Source of the DNA: Dysosmobacter acutus | Lineage (GTDB): Bacteria > Bacillota > Clostridia > Oscillospirales > Oscillospiraceae | NCBI RefSeq assembly: GCF_018919205.1 | Contig: NZ_JAHLQN010000001.1 | Span: forward strand, 868,001-932,000 | DNA length: 64,000 bases | Direction of reading: 5' to 3' | In this document: positions 15,945-24,716 of the stretch, piece by piece | How positions within the stretch are numbered: position 1 is the stretch's first letter | Layout of the letters: each line of letters opens with the position of its first letter | Translations under genes and position numbers: made by a program | The notes under the pieces: generated by a model | What the model was told of the DNA's origin: nothing | Databases searched by the model: none | The model's input: only the letters and a program-made list of their open reading frames with translations

Positions 15945-17105
15945 ATGGAATTTTATGGTTACCTGAGGCCTGACGGACAAGTCGGCACACGTAATTACAT
16001 CGGCATTATCCCCTCGGTATTTTGCGCGGAACGCGTTGCCGAGCAAATCAGAGAGATGGTTCCAGGAAGTGTATTGCTCCGCCATCCACTGGGCTGCTCT
16101 CAGGTTGGTGAAGATTTGGAGATTACAGGCCGCACACTCATCGCGATGGGGCGTCACCCTAACCTTGCGGCGGTTCTGGTTGTGGGGCTTGGCTGCGAAC
16201 GCTTTACACCGGATGAGCTGGTAAAGGGTATCGCCGGGAGCGGCAAACCTGTGGAGAAAGTTGTCATTCAGGACGAAGGAGATACAATTGCTGCAGTAGC
16301 AAAAGGTGTACGGCTCGTCAAGAGTATGATGTCACGTTTTGCCCAGCAAAAACGTGTCCCTGCTGACATCAGTAAACTGACGGTTGCGGTGAAATGCGGC
16401 GGAACGGACGCCACCTCTGGTATTGCAGCAAACCCTGCGGTCGGCAATATGTCGGATCGGCTTATTGATCTTGGAGGCTCAGTAATCTTTTCTGAAGTGA
16501 CGGAGCTTTTAGGCGCGGAGCATCTTTTGGCAGCACGTGCTGTTTCGCCCGAAGTACGCAAGGATATCCTGGATACTGTTGGACGCATGGAGGAAAAGTT
16601 GCGCCAGACCAGCAACGATCCCCGCTTTGCCAAGCGCAGCGCACTGATTTCTACCGGTAATTTTGACGGCGGTGTCTCCACGGTAGCGGAAAAGGCACTT
16701 GGCAACATTTACAAGTCTGGCAGCCGCGCTATTAGCGGCGTTCTACCCTACGCGACACCTGCCTGCGGAACAGGGCTTTATCTTATGGACTCTCCCGGTC
16801 ATGATGGTGAGGTCGTCACTGGTATGGTGGGCGCCGGCGCGCAGATTGTAGTTTTTACCAGCGGCAGAGGTACACCCACCGGATTCCCATTTGTCCCCGT
16901 TGTCAAAGTGACCGGCAACAGCCGGACCTTTGAAAAAATGCGGGAGAATATTGATGTTAACGCAGGACCGATCATCGATGAGAGTTGCCCGATTGAAACG
17001 ATTGGCCAACAGCTCTTTGAAACTATTCTGGATACCGCCAACGGAACGCAGACCAAGGCGGAACTCCTTGGCCACAACGAACTCTTCTGCATTACAAGAA
17101 AGTAG
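15945..17105 (+). CDS. UxaA-type dehydratase large subunit
   Basis: 386 aa, matching the C-terminal catalytic part of UxaA/GarD dehydratases and SuyB. Signatures: YLRPDGQVGTRNYIGIIPSVFCAE at the start, VVGLGCERFTPDELV near 80, AVKCGGTDATSGIAANPAVG near 150, SEVTELLGAEHLLAARA near 185, and GLYLMDSPGHDGEVVTGMVGAGAQIVVFTSGRGTPTGFP near 275-312. With the SAF subunit it eliminates water (or another group) from a polyhydroxy acid. Two different dehydratases in one operon suggest two epimers or two consecutive eliminations. The substrate is not deducible. Confidence 0.88.
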   Translation: MEFYGYLRPDGQVGTRNYIGIIPSVFCAERVAEQIREMVPGSVLLRHPLGCSQVGEDLEITGRTLIAMGRHPNLAAVLVVGLGCERFTPDELVKGIAGSGKPVEKVVIQDEGDTIAAVAKGVRLVKSMMSRFAQQKRVPADISKLTVAVKCGGTDATSGIAANPAVGNMSDRLIDLGGSVIFSEVTELLGAEHLLAARAVSPEVRKDILDTVGRMEEKLRQTSNDPRFAKRSALISTGNFDGGVSTVAEKALGNIYKSGSRAISGVLPYATPACGTGLYLMDSPGHDGEVVTGMVGAGAQIVVFTSGRGTPTGFPFVPVVKVTGNSRTFEKMRENIDVNAGPIIDESCPIETIGQQLFETILDTANGTQTKAELLGHNELFCITRK

Positions 17106-17114
17106 GCGAAGCGC

Positions 17115-18398
17115 ATGGAGTTTATAGATCGTGCTCTCAAGGATGTCGAATTTCCGCGGATCGTGAAAATCCGGCAGAACTTTGACCCCTTTTACATAAA
17201 GGACGTTCCTGCCGCCGTCCGCGCGGGCGTTGAGAAGTTGTCAGGCTATGCGGCTATTCAACCCGGTCAGCGTATTGCAATTACGGGCACCAGCCGCGGC
17301 GTAGATCGTATGCCTGAGGTGCTTCGCACCGTGGTGGAACTGGTCAAGGCAAAAGGTGCTGAGCCTTTCATCATCCCGGCGATGGGAAGTCATGGCGGCG
17401 CGACTGCTGAGGGACAGAGAAATATGCTTGCAGGCCTTGGGGTCACGGAAGAGACGATGGGAGTTCCGATTCTTGCAACGATGGACGTGGAACTCATTGC
17501 ACATATCAGCGATGGCCGACCTGTGTATGTGGACAAGTATGCACACGAGGCCGACGGCATCATCCTTGTTAACCGCATCAAAAACCACACGGGTTTCCGC
17601 GGCGACTATGAGAGCGGCCTTATGAAGATGATGGCAATTGGACTTGGAAAGCAGCGTGGGGCGAAGAACTACCACAGCACAGGCTTTAAGTATATGGGAA
17701 AGACGATTGCTGAGGTGGGCAACACCGTGCTCAAAAAAGAGAAGATTCTCTTTGGAGTAGGTGTGATTGAGAACAGCCACGGTAAACTCTCGGATATTGC
17801 GTGCCTTGAACCGAATGAGATACCTGTTGTGGAAAAAGAGCTGTTGAAGCTTGCACACTCCTATCTGCCGCGCCCCTTTTTTGACAAGGCGGATGTGCTT
17901 GTGGTACAGGAGATTGGCAAGGATGTCAGCGGCACCGGCATGGACTCCAATGTCATCGGACGCTATAACAATGAATATGTCAGCAGTCCTGAGATCAGCT
18001 ATACCCGCATCGTTGTGCTTGATTTGAGCGAGCATACAAACGGAAACGGCAACGGTATGGGCTTTGCAGACTATACAACCCGCAGGTTCTTCAATAAGCT
18101 GAGCCTGGAGCAGACATATCCCAATGTCATTACCTCTGCACACTCTATGACAGTTCGAATTCCAATGATTATTGATACCGATAAACTCGCCATCGCCGCA
18201 GCGCTGCAGGCCTGCCTTGTGCAAGAGGGTGAAAAACCAAAGGTGGGATTTATTCTCAACACAAAAGATCTTGATACAATCTATATTTCCGAAAGCCTGT
18301 TAGACGAGGCACGCGCCTGCCCTCATGTAGAAGTGGTCGGAGAGCCCTTTGACATTCCCTTCACAGAGAACGGCGAGCTCAAACTATCGTTCAAGTAA
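17115..18398 (+). CDS. LarA-like (DUF2088) racemase/epimerase-family protein
   Basis: 427 aa. The PAMGSHGGATAEGQ segment (near 97-110) corresponds to the LarA region with a cofactor-contacting His, followed by VNRIKNHTGFRGDYESGLMKMMAIGLGKQRGA (near 155-186). LarA lactate racemase and its homologues use a nickel-pincer cofactor to invert 2-hydroxy acids. The maturation genes larB, larC and larE are not in this window. In this operon it could interconvert epimers of the hydroxy acid taken up by the TRAP system. The exact reaction is unknown, and a non-racemase role remains possible. Confidence 0.7.
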   Translation: MEFIDRALKDVEFPRIVKIRQNFDPFYIKDVPAAVRAGVEKLSGYAAIQPGQRIAITGTSRGVDRMPEVLRTVVELVKAKGAEPFIIPAMGSHGGATAEGQRNMLAGLGVTEETMGVPILATMDVELIAHISDGRPVYVDKYAHEADGIILVNRIKNHTGFRGDYESGLMKMMAIGLGKQRGAKNYHSTGFKYMGKTIAEVGNTVLKKEKILFGVGVIENSHGKLSDIACLEPNEIPVVEKELLKLAHSYLPRPFFDKADVLVVQEIGKDVSGTGMDSNVIGRYNNEYVSSPEISYTRIVVLDLSEHTNGNGNGMGFADYTTRRFFNKLSLEQTYPNVITSAHSMTVRIPMIIDTDKLAIAAALQACLVQEGEKPKVGFILNTKDLDTIYISESLLDEARACPHVEVVGEPFDIPFTENGELKLSFK

Positions 18399-18524
18399 TT
18401 ATTCTGCGGTCTTTTGTTTTCCTGAGGAGGTGTTGCCCAAGCGTAATGAGATATAAACTCTCAGCGTTTCCAGAACAACCCCCAAAATCAAACTATTATG
18501 ATTGAGACAGAAAGGAAGAAAAGA

Positions 18525-19580
18525 ATGAAAAAGTATCTCGTTTGTATGTTTGCCCTTGTCAGCCTGTTTGCTCTTGCCGGATGTGGCGGGAACGACGCTT
18601 CTGATCCTGGCGCGACCAGTTCTGGCGAAACCATGGAGCCTGTTGTCTGGAAGATTGAGTCTGCCTACGGTACCGGAGATCAGTGTATGGATATCCAAAT
18701 GCCTATGTTGAAGAAAGTCATCGAAGAGACCACCGGCGGTCTTGTCACAGTCGAAATGTACGAGCCTGACTCCATCTGTACGGCTGCCGATATCCCCATG
18801 GCGGTCATCAACGGTACGTTGCAGGGCGGCCTGTCTTCCCCCAACGACACCTGCGCTATCGTTGACGCGGCTTACAGCGAGACCACTCCTCCCTTCTTCT
18901 TCACAAGCAAGGAGCAGCAGTACGACTGCCTCTACAATGCCGGTTGGGTTGACTTTTTGCGTGAAGCTTACTACGAGAAGGGTATCATCTATGGAGGCTT
19001 TGCGCCTCAGGGCGACCAGGCTTTCCTCTCCACCTTCTCCATGATGAGCATTGATGACATGAATGGTCATGTGCTGCGCGCGCTGGCTTCTCAGGCCGAC
19101 TTCCTGACCTCCTGCGGCGCTTCCACCGTCACCATGTCCGGTTCTGACATCTACATGGGTTTCCAGCTTGGTACCATCGAGGGCACCCTCTTCGGCATGT
19201 GCGACATGTATGGCATGGGCTGGTACGAGGTCATCAGCCACTGCGTGCCTTGCGTCAATGCCGGCTCCCCCTGCAACTTCATCTTTAACAAGGCTGCTTG
19301 GGAGGCTCTGCCCGAGGACATGCAGGCAGACCTGTACGAGGCCATCCAGAACATGTACTTTGATCTCTACGCCGAGTCCGAAAAGCTCCAGCAGGTCGCT
19401 CTTGATGCTTGCGCCGAGCATAACGTGGTTGTTCAAGACGTTCCTCAGGAGGAGGTTGCCCGCTTTGTCGAGGTCGGTATGGAGCTGATGGAAACATGGA
19501 AGGAAAAGTATCCTGGCGCTGCCAAGGGCTTCGACATTATCCTCGACTGGGAGAAAGAAAATCTGGCAGCCAACAGCTAA
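18525..19580 (+). CDS. TRAP transporter substrate-binding lipoprotein (DctP)
   Basis: 351 aa. Signal peptide with lipobox LAGCGG (Cys near 20), then a DctP/SBP domain: VVWKIESAYGTGDQCMDIQMPML, ADIPMAVINGTLQGGLSSPND, and the C-terminal half from MNGHVLRALASQADFLTSCGASTV. The Arg that usually clamps the substrate carboxylate probably lies in GHVLRALAS. It binds an organic acid outside the cell and hands it to DctQM. ATG 18525 follows AAGGAAG. A strong hairpin between it and dctQ probably keeps this gene more highly expressed than the permeases. Confidence 0.9.
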   Translation: MKKYLVCMFALVSLFALAGCGGNDASDPGATSSGETMEPVVWKIESAYGTGDQCMDIQMPMLKKVIEETTGGLVTVEMYEPDSICTAADIPMAVINGTLQGGLSSPNDTCAIVDAAYSETTPPFFFTSKEQQYDCLYNAGWVDFLREAYYEKGIIYGGFAPQGDQAFLSTFSMMSIDDMNGHVLRALASQADFLTSCGASTVTMSGSDIYMGFQLGTIEGTLFGMCDMYGMGWYEVISHCVPCVNAGSPCNFIFNKAAWEALPEDMQADLYEAIQNMYFDLYAESEKLQQVALDACAEHNVVVQDVPQEEVARFVEVGMELMETWKEKYPGAAKGFDIILDWEKENLAANS

Positions 19581-19627
19581 GAGGTTTGTTTAACGAAAGC
19601 ATTCGGTTTGGCTAACTGTTTGCTGGA

Positions 19628-19662
19628 AGCGGCAGCCCGATGGATTTGATCGGGCTGCCGCT
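19628..19662 (+). promoter_or_regulatory. Intercistronic hairpin between dctP and dctQ
   Basis: AGCGGCAGCCCGAT pairs perfectly with ATCGGGCTGCCGCT (14 bp, 7-nt loop), followed by CACAAAAA. Without a U tract it is more likely an RNA-stability or partial-termination element that raises the ratio of binding protein to permease. Confidence 0.65.
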
Positions 19663-19696
19663 CACAAAAAGCAAGTTTTCAGAAATGGAGGAAAAC

Positions 19697-20227
19697 ATGG
19701 ACAAGATCAGCAAGTCATTTGTCAACAGCGTTGACCGCTTGTCTCATCTGATAGGAGAGATCGGAAAGTGGTTTCTCATGGTCATGGTGTTCTCTTTGAT
19801 GTTTGAGGTCATCGCCCGTTACTTTTTTAAAGCCCCTACGATCTGGGCGGCAGACGTATGTGAGCAATGTATGATTCTTTTGGGGTCTATCGGTGGAGCT
19901 TATTCTTATCTGTACGACCAATTCGTACGCATCGACCTGCTCTATGAAAAGCTGAGTCTTAGAAGACGCGCGATTCTGGATATTTGTACCTTCGTTATTT
20001 TTGCCATTTTTATGTATATGGTTGTCACAACTAATTTTGAGGCCATGTTCACCGCCTATGAAATAAACATCACCAGTCCAACCATTATGAGAATCCCCTA
20101 TGGCTATGGGCGTACCGCAGTTGCCATCGGCAGCGTACTGCTTGCCCTGCAAGGCATTTCTATTTTAATTAAGAACATTCATGTGTTGCGCTATAACGAA
20201 CCCTATCCGCAGCTTTATCATAATTAA
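19697..20227 (+). CDS. TRAP transporter small permease (DctQ)
   Basis: 176 aa with four membrane helices (about 25-48, 60-80, 98-118, 140-160). The family region MVFSLMFEVIARYFFKAPTIWAADVCEQCM near 35-65 includes the conserved Arg and Trp of DctQ. ATG 19697 follows ATGGAGG. It pairs with the large permease encoded 12 nt downstream. Confidence 0.9.
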   Translation: MDKISKSFVNSVDRLSHLIGEIGKWFLMVMVFSLMFEVIARYFFKAPTIWAADVCEQCMILLGSIGGAYSYLYDQFVRIDLLYEKLSLRRRAILDICTFVIFAIFMYMVVTTNFEAMFTAYEINITSPTIMRIPYGYGRTAVAIGSVLLALQGISILIKNIHVLRYNEPYPQLYHN

Positions 20228-20239
20228 GGAGGTAAGGAC

Positions 20240-21556
20240 ATGGAAGCAAGTTTGGGTGCAGTTCTTGTCCTGATGCTGGTCATGATGATTGTTATGACCA
20301 GCGGTTTGCCCGTGCCGTTTGCGCTTGGCGGCACCGCAATCCTTGCCGTTCTGGTATTTTGGGATCCCTCAGGCTTTATTTCCGTCAGCAACGGTGTTTG
20401 GTCAACCTTTATTGGCGACAGCTACGTTGCCATTCCAATGTTCCTCTTGATGGCCAATATTCTTGAGAGGACAGGCATTGCGGATGACCTTTATGAGATG
20501 ATGTACAACTGGATGAGCGGCATCCGCGGAGGCCTTGCGATGGCTACCGTTGTTATCTGCGCCATCTTCGGCGCGATGTGCGGCGGAAGCGGTGCCGCCA
20601 CCGTCACGATGGGCCTTATTGCCTTGCCCTCGATGAAAAAGCGCGGCTATGACGAGAAAATTGCTATGGGCGTTATTCTCGCTGGCGGTGTACTTGGTAT
20701 TATCATCCCTCCAAGTATCCCTATGGTTATCCTGAGTCAGTATAGCCGTAGCATATCCGTCGGCAAGCTCTTCTTTGCCGGCGTCATTCCCGGCATCCTT
20801 TGCGCGATCATCTACTGCATTTACATTGGTGTTCGCTGCGCCATCAATCCCAATCTCTGCCCGGCTATTCCCAAAGAGGAACGCCCGAGCTGGAACGAGA
20901 AGGTCAAGAGTCTCAGCGCGGTGATCGCGCCCGCTATTCTGATCGTCGCTGTGCTGGGCTCCATCTACATGGGCCTTGCCACTCCTGTTGAGGCGGCGGG
21001 TCTGGGCGCGGGGTGCTCGATCATCATCGCTCTGCTCCGCAGAAAGCTCACTATAAAGATTCTCAATGAATCACTTGCCAAGACGCTCAAACTGATTGGC
21101 ATGATTCTCTGGATCCTTGCGGCTGCCGCGATGCTTAACACCGTGCTGAATGTGATGGGTGTCAATAAACTCCTGCAGGATGCCGCCATGGCTCTTCCGG
21201 GCGGTGCCAATACCGTTATGATCCTCATGATGCTGCTCAACTTTGTGCTTGGCTGCTTGATGGACGACTATGCCGTTATCACGCTGACAGCCCCTATCTA
21301 CCTGCCTCTGATTGAAGCCTTGGGCATTGACCCACTCTGGTTCAGCCTGATCTTTATGCTGAATCTGCAGATGGCTTACTTGACGCCTCCTTATGGATTC
21401 AACCTCTTCTTCCTTAAGTCCATTGTACCTAAGGATGTGCCTGTGACCCGCATCTACAAGGCGGCAATTCCATTTATTGCTCTACAGCTTGTTGCACTTC
21501 TCATTTGCTGGAACTTCCCAACCCTCATCACTTGGCTGCCTTCCAAGTTGATTTAA
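20240..21556 (+). CDS. TRAP transporter large permease (DctM)
   Basis: 438 aa, the usual length, with about 12 membrane helices. Signatures: IAIPMFLLMANILERTGIADDLYEMM-like segment near 62-88, CAIFGAMCGGSGAATVTMGLIALPSMKKRGYDEKIAMGVILAGGVLGIIIPPSIPMVI near 110-168, and the C-terminal NLQMAYLTPPYGFNLF. It performs Na+-coupled uptake of the acid delivered by DctP. AAGGAGG precedes ATG 20240. Confidence 0.93.
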   Translation: MEASLGAVLVLMLVMMIVMTSGLPVPFALGGTAILAVLVFWDPSGFISVSNGVWSTFIGDSYVAIPMFLLMANILERTGIADDLYEMMYNWMSGIRGGLAMATVVICAIFGAMCGGSGAATVTMGLIALPSMKKRGYDEKIAMGVILAGGVLGIIIPPSIPMVILSQYSRSISVGKLFFAGVIPGILCAIIYCIYIGVRCAINPNLCPAIPKEERPSWNEKVKSLSAVIAPAILIVAVLGSIYMGLATPVEAAGLGAGCSIIIALLRRKLTIKILNESLAKTLKLIGMILWILAAAAMLNTVLNVMGVNKLLQDAAMALPGGANTVMILMMLLNFVLGCLMDDYAVITLTAPIYLPLIEALGIDPLWFSLIFMLNLQMAYLTPPYGFNLFFLKSIVPKDVPVTRIYKAAIPFIALQLVALLICWNFPTLITWLPSKLI

Positions 21557-21768
21557 ATATGAGACCGTGAATATGACCCGAATAAGTTTGTGAGCCGTGT
21601 GTCCTAAAGCGCAGCAATGGGACTTCTCCTGTGGCGGTTTTGAGCTGTATAGACAGTCAAGTCATAGGCGCGCAGTCCAAAGTGCCGATCTCAATCTTAA
21701 TAAAAACCAAGAAAGGAGTGTATGATTTTTACTGGCTTTTGCTATGTGTCTATCATACAAGGTAAGAT
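21557..21768 (+). other. Leader region before gcvPA with a short overlapping open frame
   Basis: No glycine-riboswitch core could be recognised. AAAGGAG at about 21712-21718 precedes an ATG at 21722 that opens a 43-codon frame (MIFTGFCYVSIIQGK...) running out of frame into gcvPA. Its ribosome-binding site is stronger than that of gcvPA itself (AAGGTAAG), so it could be a leader peptide or an accidental frame. Confidence 0.4.
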
Positions 21769-23148
21769 ATGGCGATTCAGTATCCGTATATTCCTAACAG
21801 CAATACAGATATCAAGCAGGAAATGCTCGACAGTCTCGGCATTAAGAGCGTAGAGGAGATTTACTCCTTTATCCCACAGGAGTTGCGGCTTGACCGTCCG
21901 CTTGCTCTCCCCGCCCCTATGTTGGCGGAGAGTGATCTCAAGCGCCATGTGGACGGCATTCTTGCAGCGAACCGCACCTGCGGCGAGAGTATCAGCTTTC
22001 TTGGCGCAGGCTGCTATGACCACTATGTGCCCGCTATTTGCGATGAGATCAATGGCCGCAGTGAATTTCTCACCGCTTACAGCGGCGATACTTATGTTGA
22101 CCATGGCAAAAATCAGGCATTCTTCGAGTTTACCAGCCTTATGGGAGAGCTCCTTGATATGGACTGCGTGAGCTTCCCGACCTATGATGGAGCATCCAGC
22201 GCCAGTACGGCAATTATGATGTCCAGGCGCATCAACGGTCGCAAGCAGTACATCATTCCGCGCAACATCAGCCACGAGCTTGATATGCAGATTACATCCT
22301 ACTGTGTCAATATGGAGAAGGTTTATGTTGGCTATCGAGCCGACGGCCAACTCGATCTGGAGGAACTGAAAGGAAAACTCTGTGAGGACACAGCCTGCGT
22401 CTTTATCCAGAATCCGACTTTCTTCGGCAACCTTGAGGAGCAGGGACAGCAAATTGCCGATCTCGCACACGCTGCGGGTGCGCAATTTGCTGTCTATGCA
22501 GATCCTTCATCGCTTGGTGTTATTAAGCCGCCCGCACACTACGGCGCTGATATTGTCTGCGGTGATATTCAGCCGATAGGTATGCATATGAGTTATGGCT
22601 CTGGTATGGGTGGTTATCTTGCAACCCATGTGAAAGCGGAGTATGTTCTTAATTATCCGCATCATCTCTACGGTATTTTTGAAAACGATAAGGGCGAGCG
22701 AGGCTACTTCCGCTCTCTTCCCGAGCGCACCAGTTATTATCGCCGCGCGGAGGGCGTGGAATTTCTTGGCACCTGCGTTGGTCTCTGGGCGATCACCGCA
22801 GCGGTCTACCTGTCTGTGATGGGGCCCAAGGGAATGGAGGAACTGGGCGAAAATATCCTTTATAAGAGCAACTACGCCAAGAAAAAGATCGCAGCTATTC
22901 CGGGGGTCAAACTGCTGTTCCAGCCAAGCGTTTCGTTCAAGGAGTTTGTTATCAACTTCGACGATTCGGGTAAGAGCGTTGACGAAATTAACACCGTGCT
23001 GCGTGAGCGGTACGATATCTTCGGCGGCCTCGACCTCAGCAAGAAGTACGGTCTCGGTCAGTCCGCCCTGTACTGTGTCACCGAAAAGACCTCTCAGGCG
23101 CAGATTGATAAACTCTGCACGGCGCTCAAGACCATTCTGGCAGAATAG
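21769..23148 (+). CDS. gcvPA: Glycine decarboxylase P-protein subunit 1 (GcvPA)
   Basis: 459 aa, the N-terminal half of the split PLP-dependent P protein. The N-terminus YPYIPNSNTDIKQEMLDSLG matches the family (IPNT.EDI..ML..IG), followed by FLGAGCYDHYVPAICDEINGRSEFLTAYSGDTYVDHGKNQAFFEF-type sequence near 70-120 and MDCVSFPTYDGASSASTA near 127. With GcvPB it decarboxylates glycine and loads aminomethylene onto lipoyl-GcvH. No gcvT, gcvH or lpd is nearby, which is unusual for this pair. It may use an H protein from elsewhere, or act on another small amino acid. Confidence 0.9.
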   Translation: MAIQYPYIPNSNTDIKQEMLDSLGIKSVEEIYSFIPQELRLDRPLALPAPMLAESDLKRHVDGILAANRTCGESISFLGAGCYDHYVPAICDEINGRSEFLTAYSGDTYVDHGKNQAFFEFTSLMGELLDMDCVSFPTYDGASSASTAIMMSRRINGRKQYIIPRNISHELDMQITSYCVNMEKVYVGYRADGQLDLEELKGKLCEDTACVFIQNPTFFGNLEEQGQQIADLAHAAGAQFAVYADPSSLGVIKPPAHYGADIVCGDIQPIGMHMSYGSGMGGYLATHVKAEYVLNYPHHLYGIFENDKGERGYFRSLPERTSYYRRAEGVEFLGTCVGLWAITAAVYLSVMGPKGMEELGENILYKSNYAKKKIAAIPGVKLLFQPSVSFKEFVINFDDSGKSVDEINTVLRERYDIFGGLDLSKKYGLGQSALYCVTEKTSQAQIDKLCTALKTILAE

Positions 23149-23159
23149 GAGGAGCTATC

Positions 23160-24716
23160 ATGAGTGCAAACGTTAAATTAAAAAATTTTCACAATGCGAA
23201 ATGGGATGAGCCGATCATTTTTGAGCTCAGTGATCCCGGCAGCCGCGGGATCTTAATCGCGCCGCCTGAAGATGACGTGAAAGCGGCTGCTGAGGGTGAA
23301 TTGCTGCCCGCCGCTCTTAAGCGCCTCAAGTTACCGGCGCTGCCTGAGATTGCACAGCCGCAGGTACTGCGTCATTTCCTGCGTCTTTCACAGGAAACTA
23401 TGGGACAGGACATCAACATCGATATCGGTCTTGGCACATGCACAATGAAGTACAGCCCCAAGATCAACGAACAGTTTGTCCGCAACCCAAAACTGACGGA
23501 AATGCACCCGCTGCAGGATCCCGCGAGCGCTCAGGGTATTTTGAAGCTGATGTATGATTTTGAACAGCTTATCAAGGAAATCTCCGGCATGGACGCATTC
23601 TCCTTCCAACCGGCAGGCGGAGGCGCGGGCATCTACTCCAACGCCGCGATCCTTAAAAAGTACTTTGAGGAAAGGGGAGAAGCGGAGCAGCGTACGCAGG
23701 TTATTACGACCATTCTCTCCCATCCGCTTGACAGTGCGGCTCCGGCCACCTGCGGCTTTGAAGTCATCACACTGATGCCAGATGAGTGCGGTTATCCCTC
23801 GCTGGAAAGCCTCAAGGCAGTGCTTTCGGAGAAAACAGCTGGCATCTTCATTACGAACCCTGAGGATACGGGGGTGTTTAACCCCATCATCAAGCAGTTC
23901 ATTGATGAAGTTCATAAAGTAGGCGGCCTTTGCATCTGTGACATGGCAGACTACAATGGCATGTTAGGCATCATTCGCCCCAGGGAGATGGGAGCGGATA
24001 TGTGTCACTTTAACCTGCACAAGTCCTTTTCCTCTCCGCACGGCTGCATGGGTCCCGCCTGTGCGGCGCAGGGCGTCACAGCGGAACTTGCTAAGTATCT
24101 CCCCATTCCACGTGTCACTTTTGATGGAAAGACATACGGACTTGACTATGGTGAGGAGCATTCGGTCGGAAAGATCCGTCAGTTCCACGGCGTGGTGGCA
24201 GCCGTTGTTCGCGCTTACGCATGGGTCATGTCTCTGGGAGCTGATGGCTTGAAGACGGTAGCAGAGACAGCAATCCTGAACAACAACTATATGATGAAGC
24301 GCCTGATCGAAGAGGTGCGCGGAATCAGCATTCCCTGGAGTGAAGTGGAGTGCCATCGGCTGGAGCAGGTGCGTTACAGCTGGGAACAGCTATATCGGGA
24401 TACCGGTGTTTGCAGCGATGATATCAACCGCCGCATGCAGGATTTCGGCTTCCAGCGTTTCTTTCCCAGTCATCACCCGCTTATTGTCGCTGAACCCTAT
24501 ACACCTGAACCGACGGAAAGCTATTCCAAGGCGGACATTGACGAGTATGTGGAGGCGCTGAAGCATATCAGCAATGAGGCGTATGAAAATCCCGAGGTTG
24601 TAAAAACGGCTCCGCACCGCGGCTCGATAAGCAATGTACCCAATAACACCATAGAAAATCCTGAGGATCTGTGCGTGACATGGCGCGTTTATAAAAGGAA
24701 GAACAATCTTGCGTAA
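23160..24716 (+). CDS. gcvPB: Glycine decarboxylase P-protein subunit 2 (GcvPB)
   Basis: 518 aa, slightly longer than the usual 480-490. It contains the family segment DINIDIGLGTCTMKYSPKINE (near 81-101), the NPEDTGVFNP site, DMADYNGMLGIIRPREMGADMCHFNLHKSF with the Schiff-base Lys near residue 285, and the C-terminal FFPSHHPLIVAEPYTPEPTES. It starts 12 nt after gcvPA and overlaps the next gene by 8 nt. PLP chemistry is assured by the Lys; the amino-acid substrate is inferred from the family only. Confidence 0.9.
   Translation: MSANVKLKNFHNAKWDEPIIFELSDPGSRGILIAPPEDDVKAAAEGELLPAALKRLKLPALPEIAQPQVLRHFLRLSQETMGQDINIDIGLGTCTMKYSPKINEQFVRNPKLTEMHPLQDPASAQGILKLMYDFEQLIKEISGMDAFSFQPAGGGAGIYSNAAILKKYFEERGEAEQRTQVITTILSHPLDSAAPATCGFEVITLMPDECGYPSLESLKAVLSEKTAGIFITNPEDTGVFNPIIKQFIDEVHKVGGLCICDMADYNGMLGIIRPREMGADMCHFNLHKSFSSPHGCMGPACAAQGVTAELAKYLPIPRVTFDGKTYGLDYGEEHSVGKIRQFHGVVAAVVRAYAWVMSLGADGLKTVAETAILNNNYMMKRLIEEVRGISIPWSEVECHRLEQVRYSWEQLYRDTGVCSDDINRRMQDFGFQRFFPSHHPLIVAEPYTPEPTESYSKADIDEYVEALKHISNEAYENPEVVKTAPHRGSISNVPNNTIENPEDLCVTWRVYKRKNNLA

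Noticed and set aside
21557..21768. Glycine riboswitch before gcvPA
   Set aside because: I looked for the conserved glycine-aptamer core and its tandem arrangement and could not find either.
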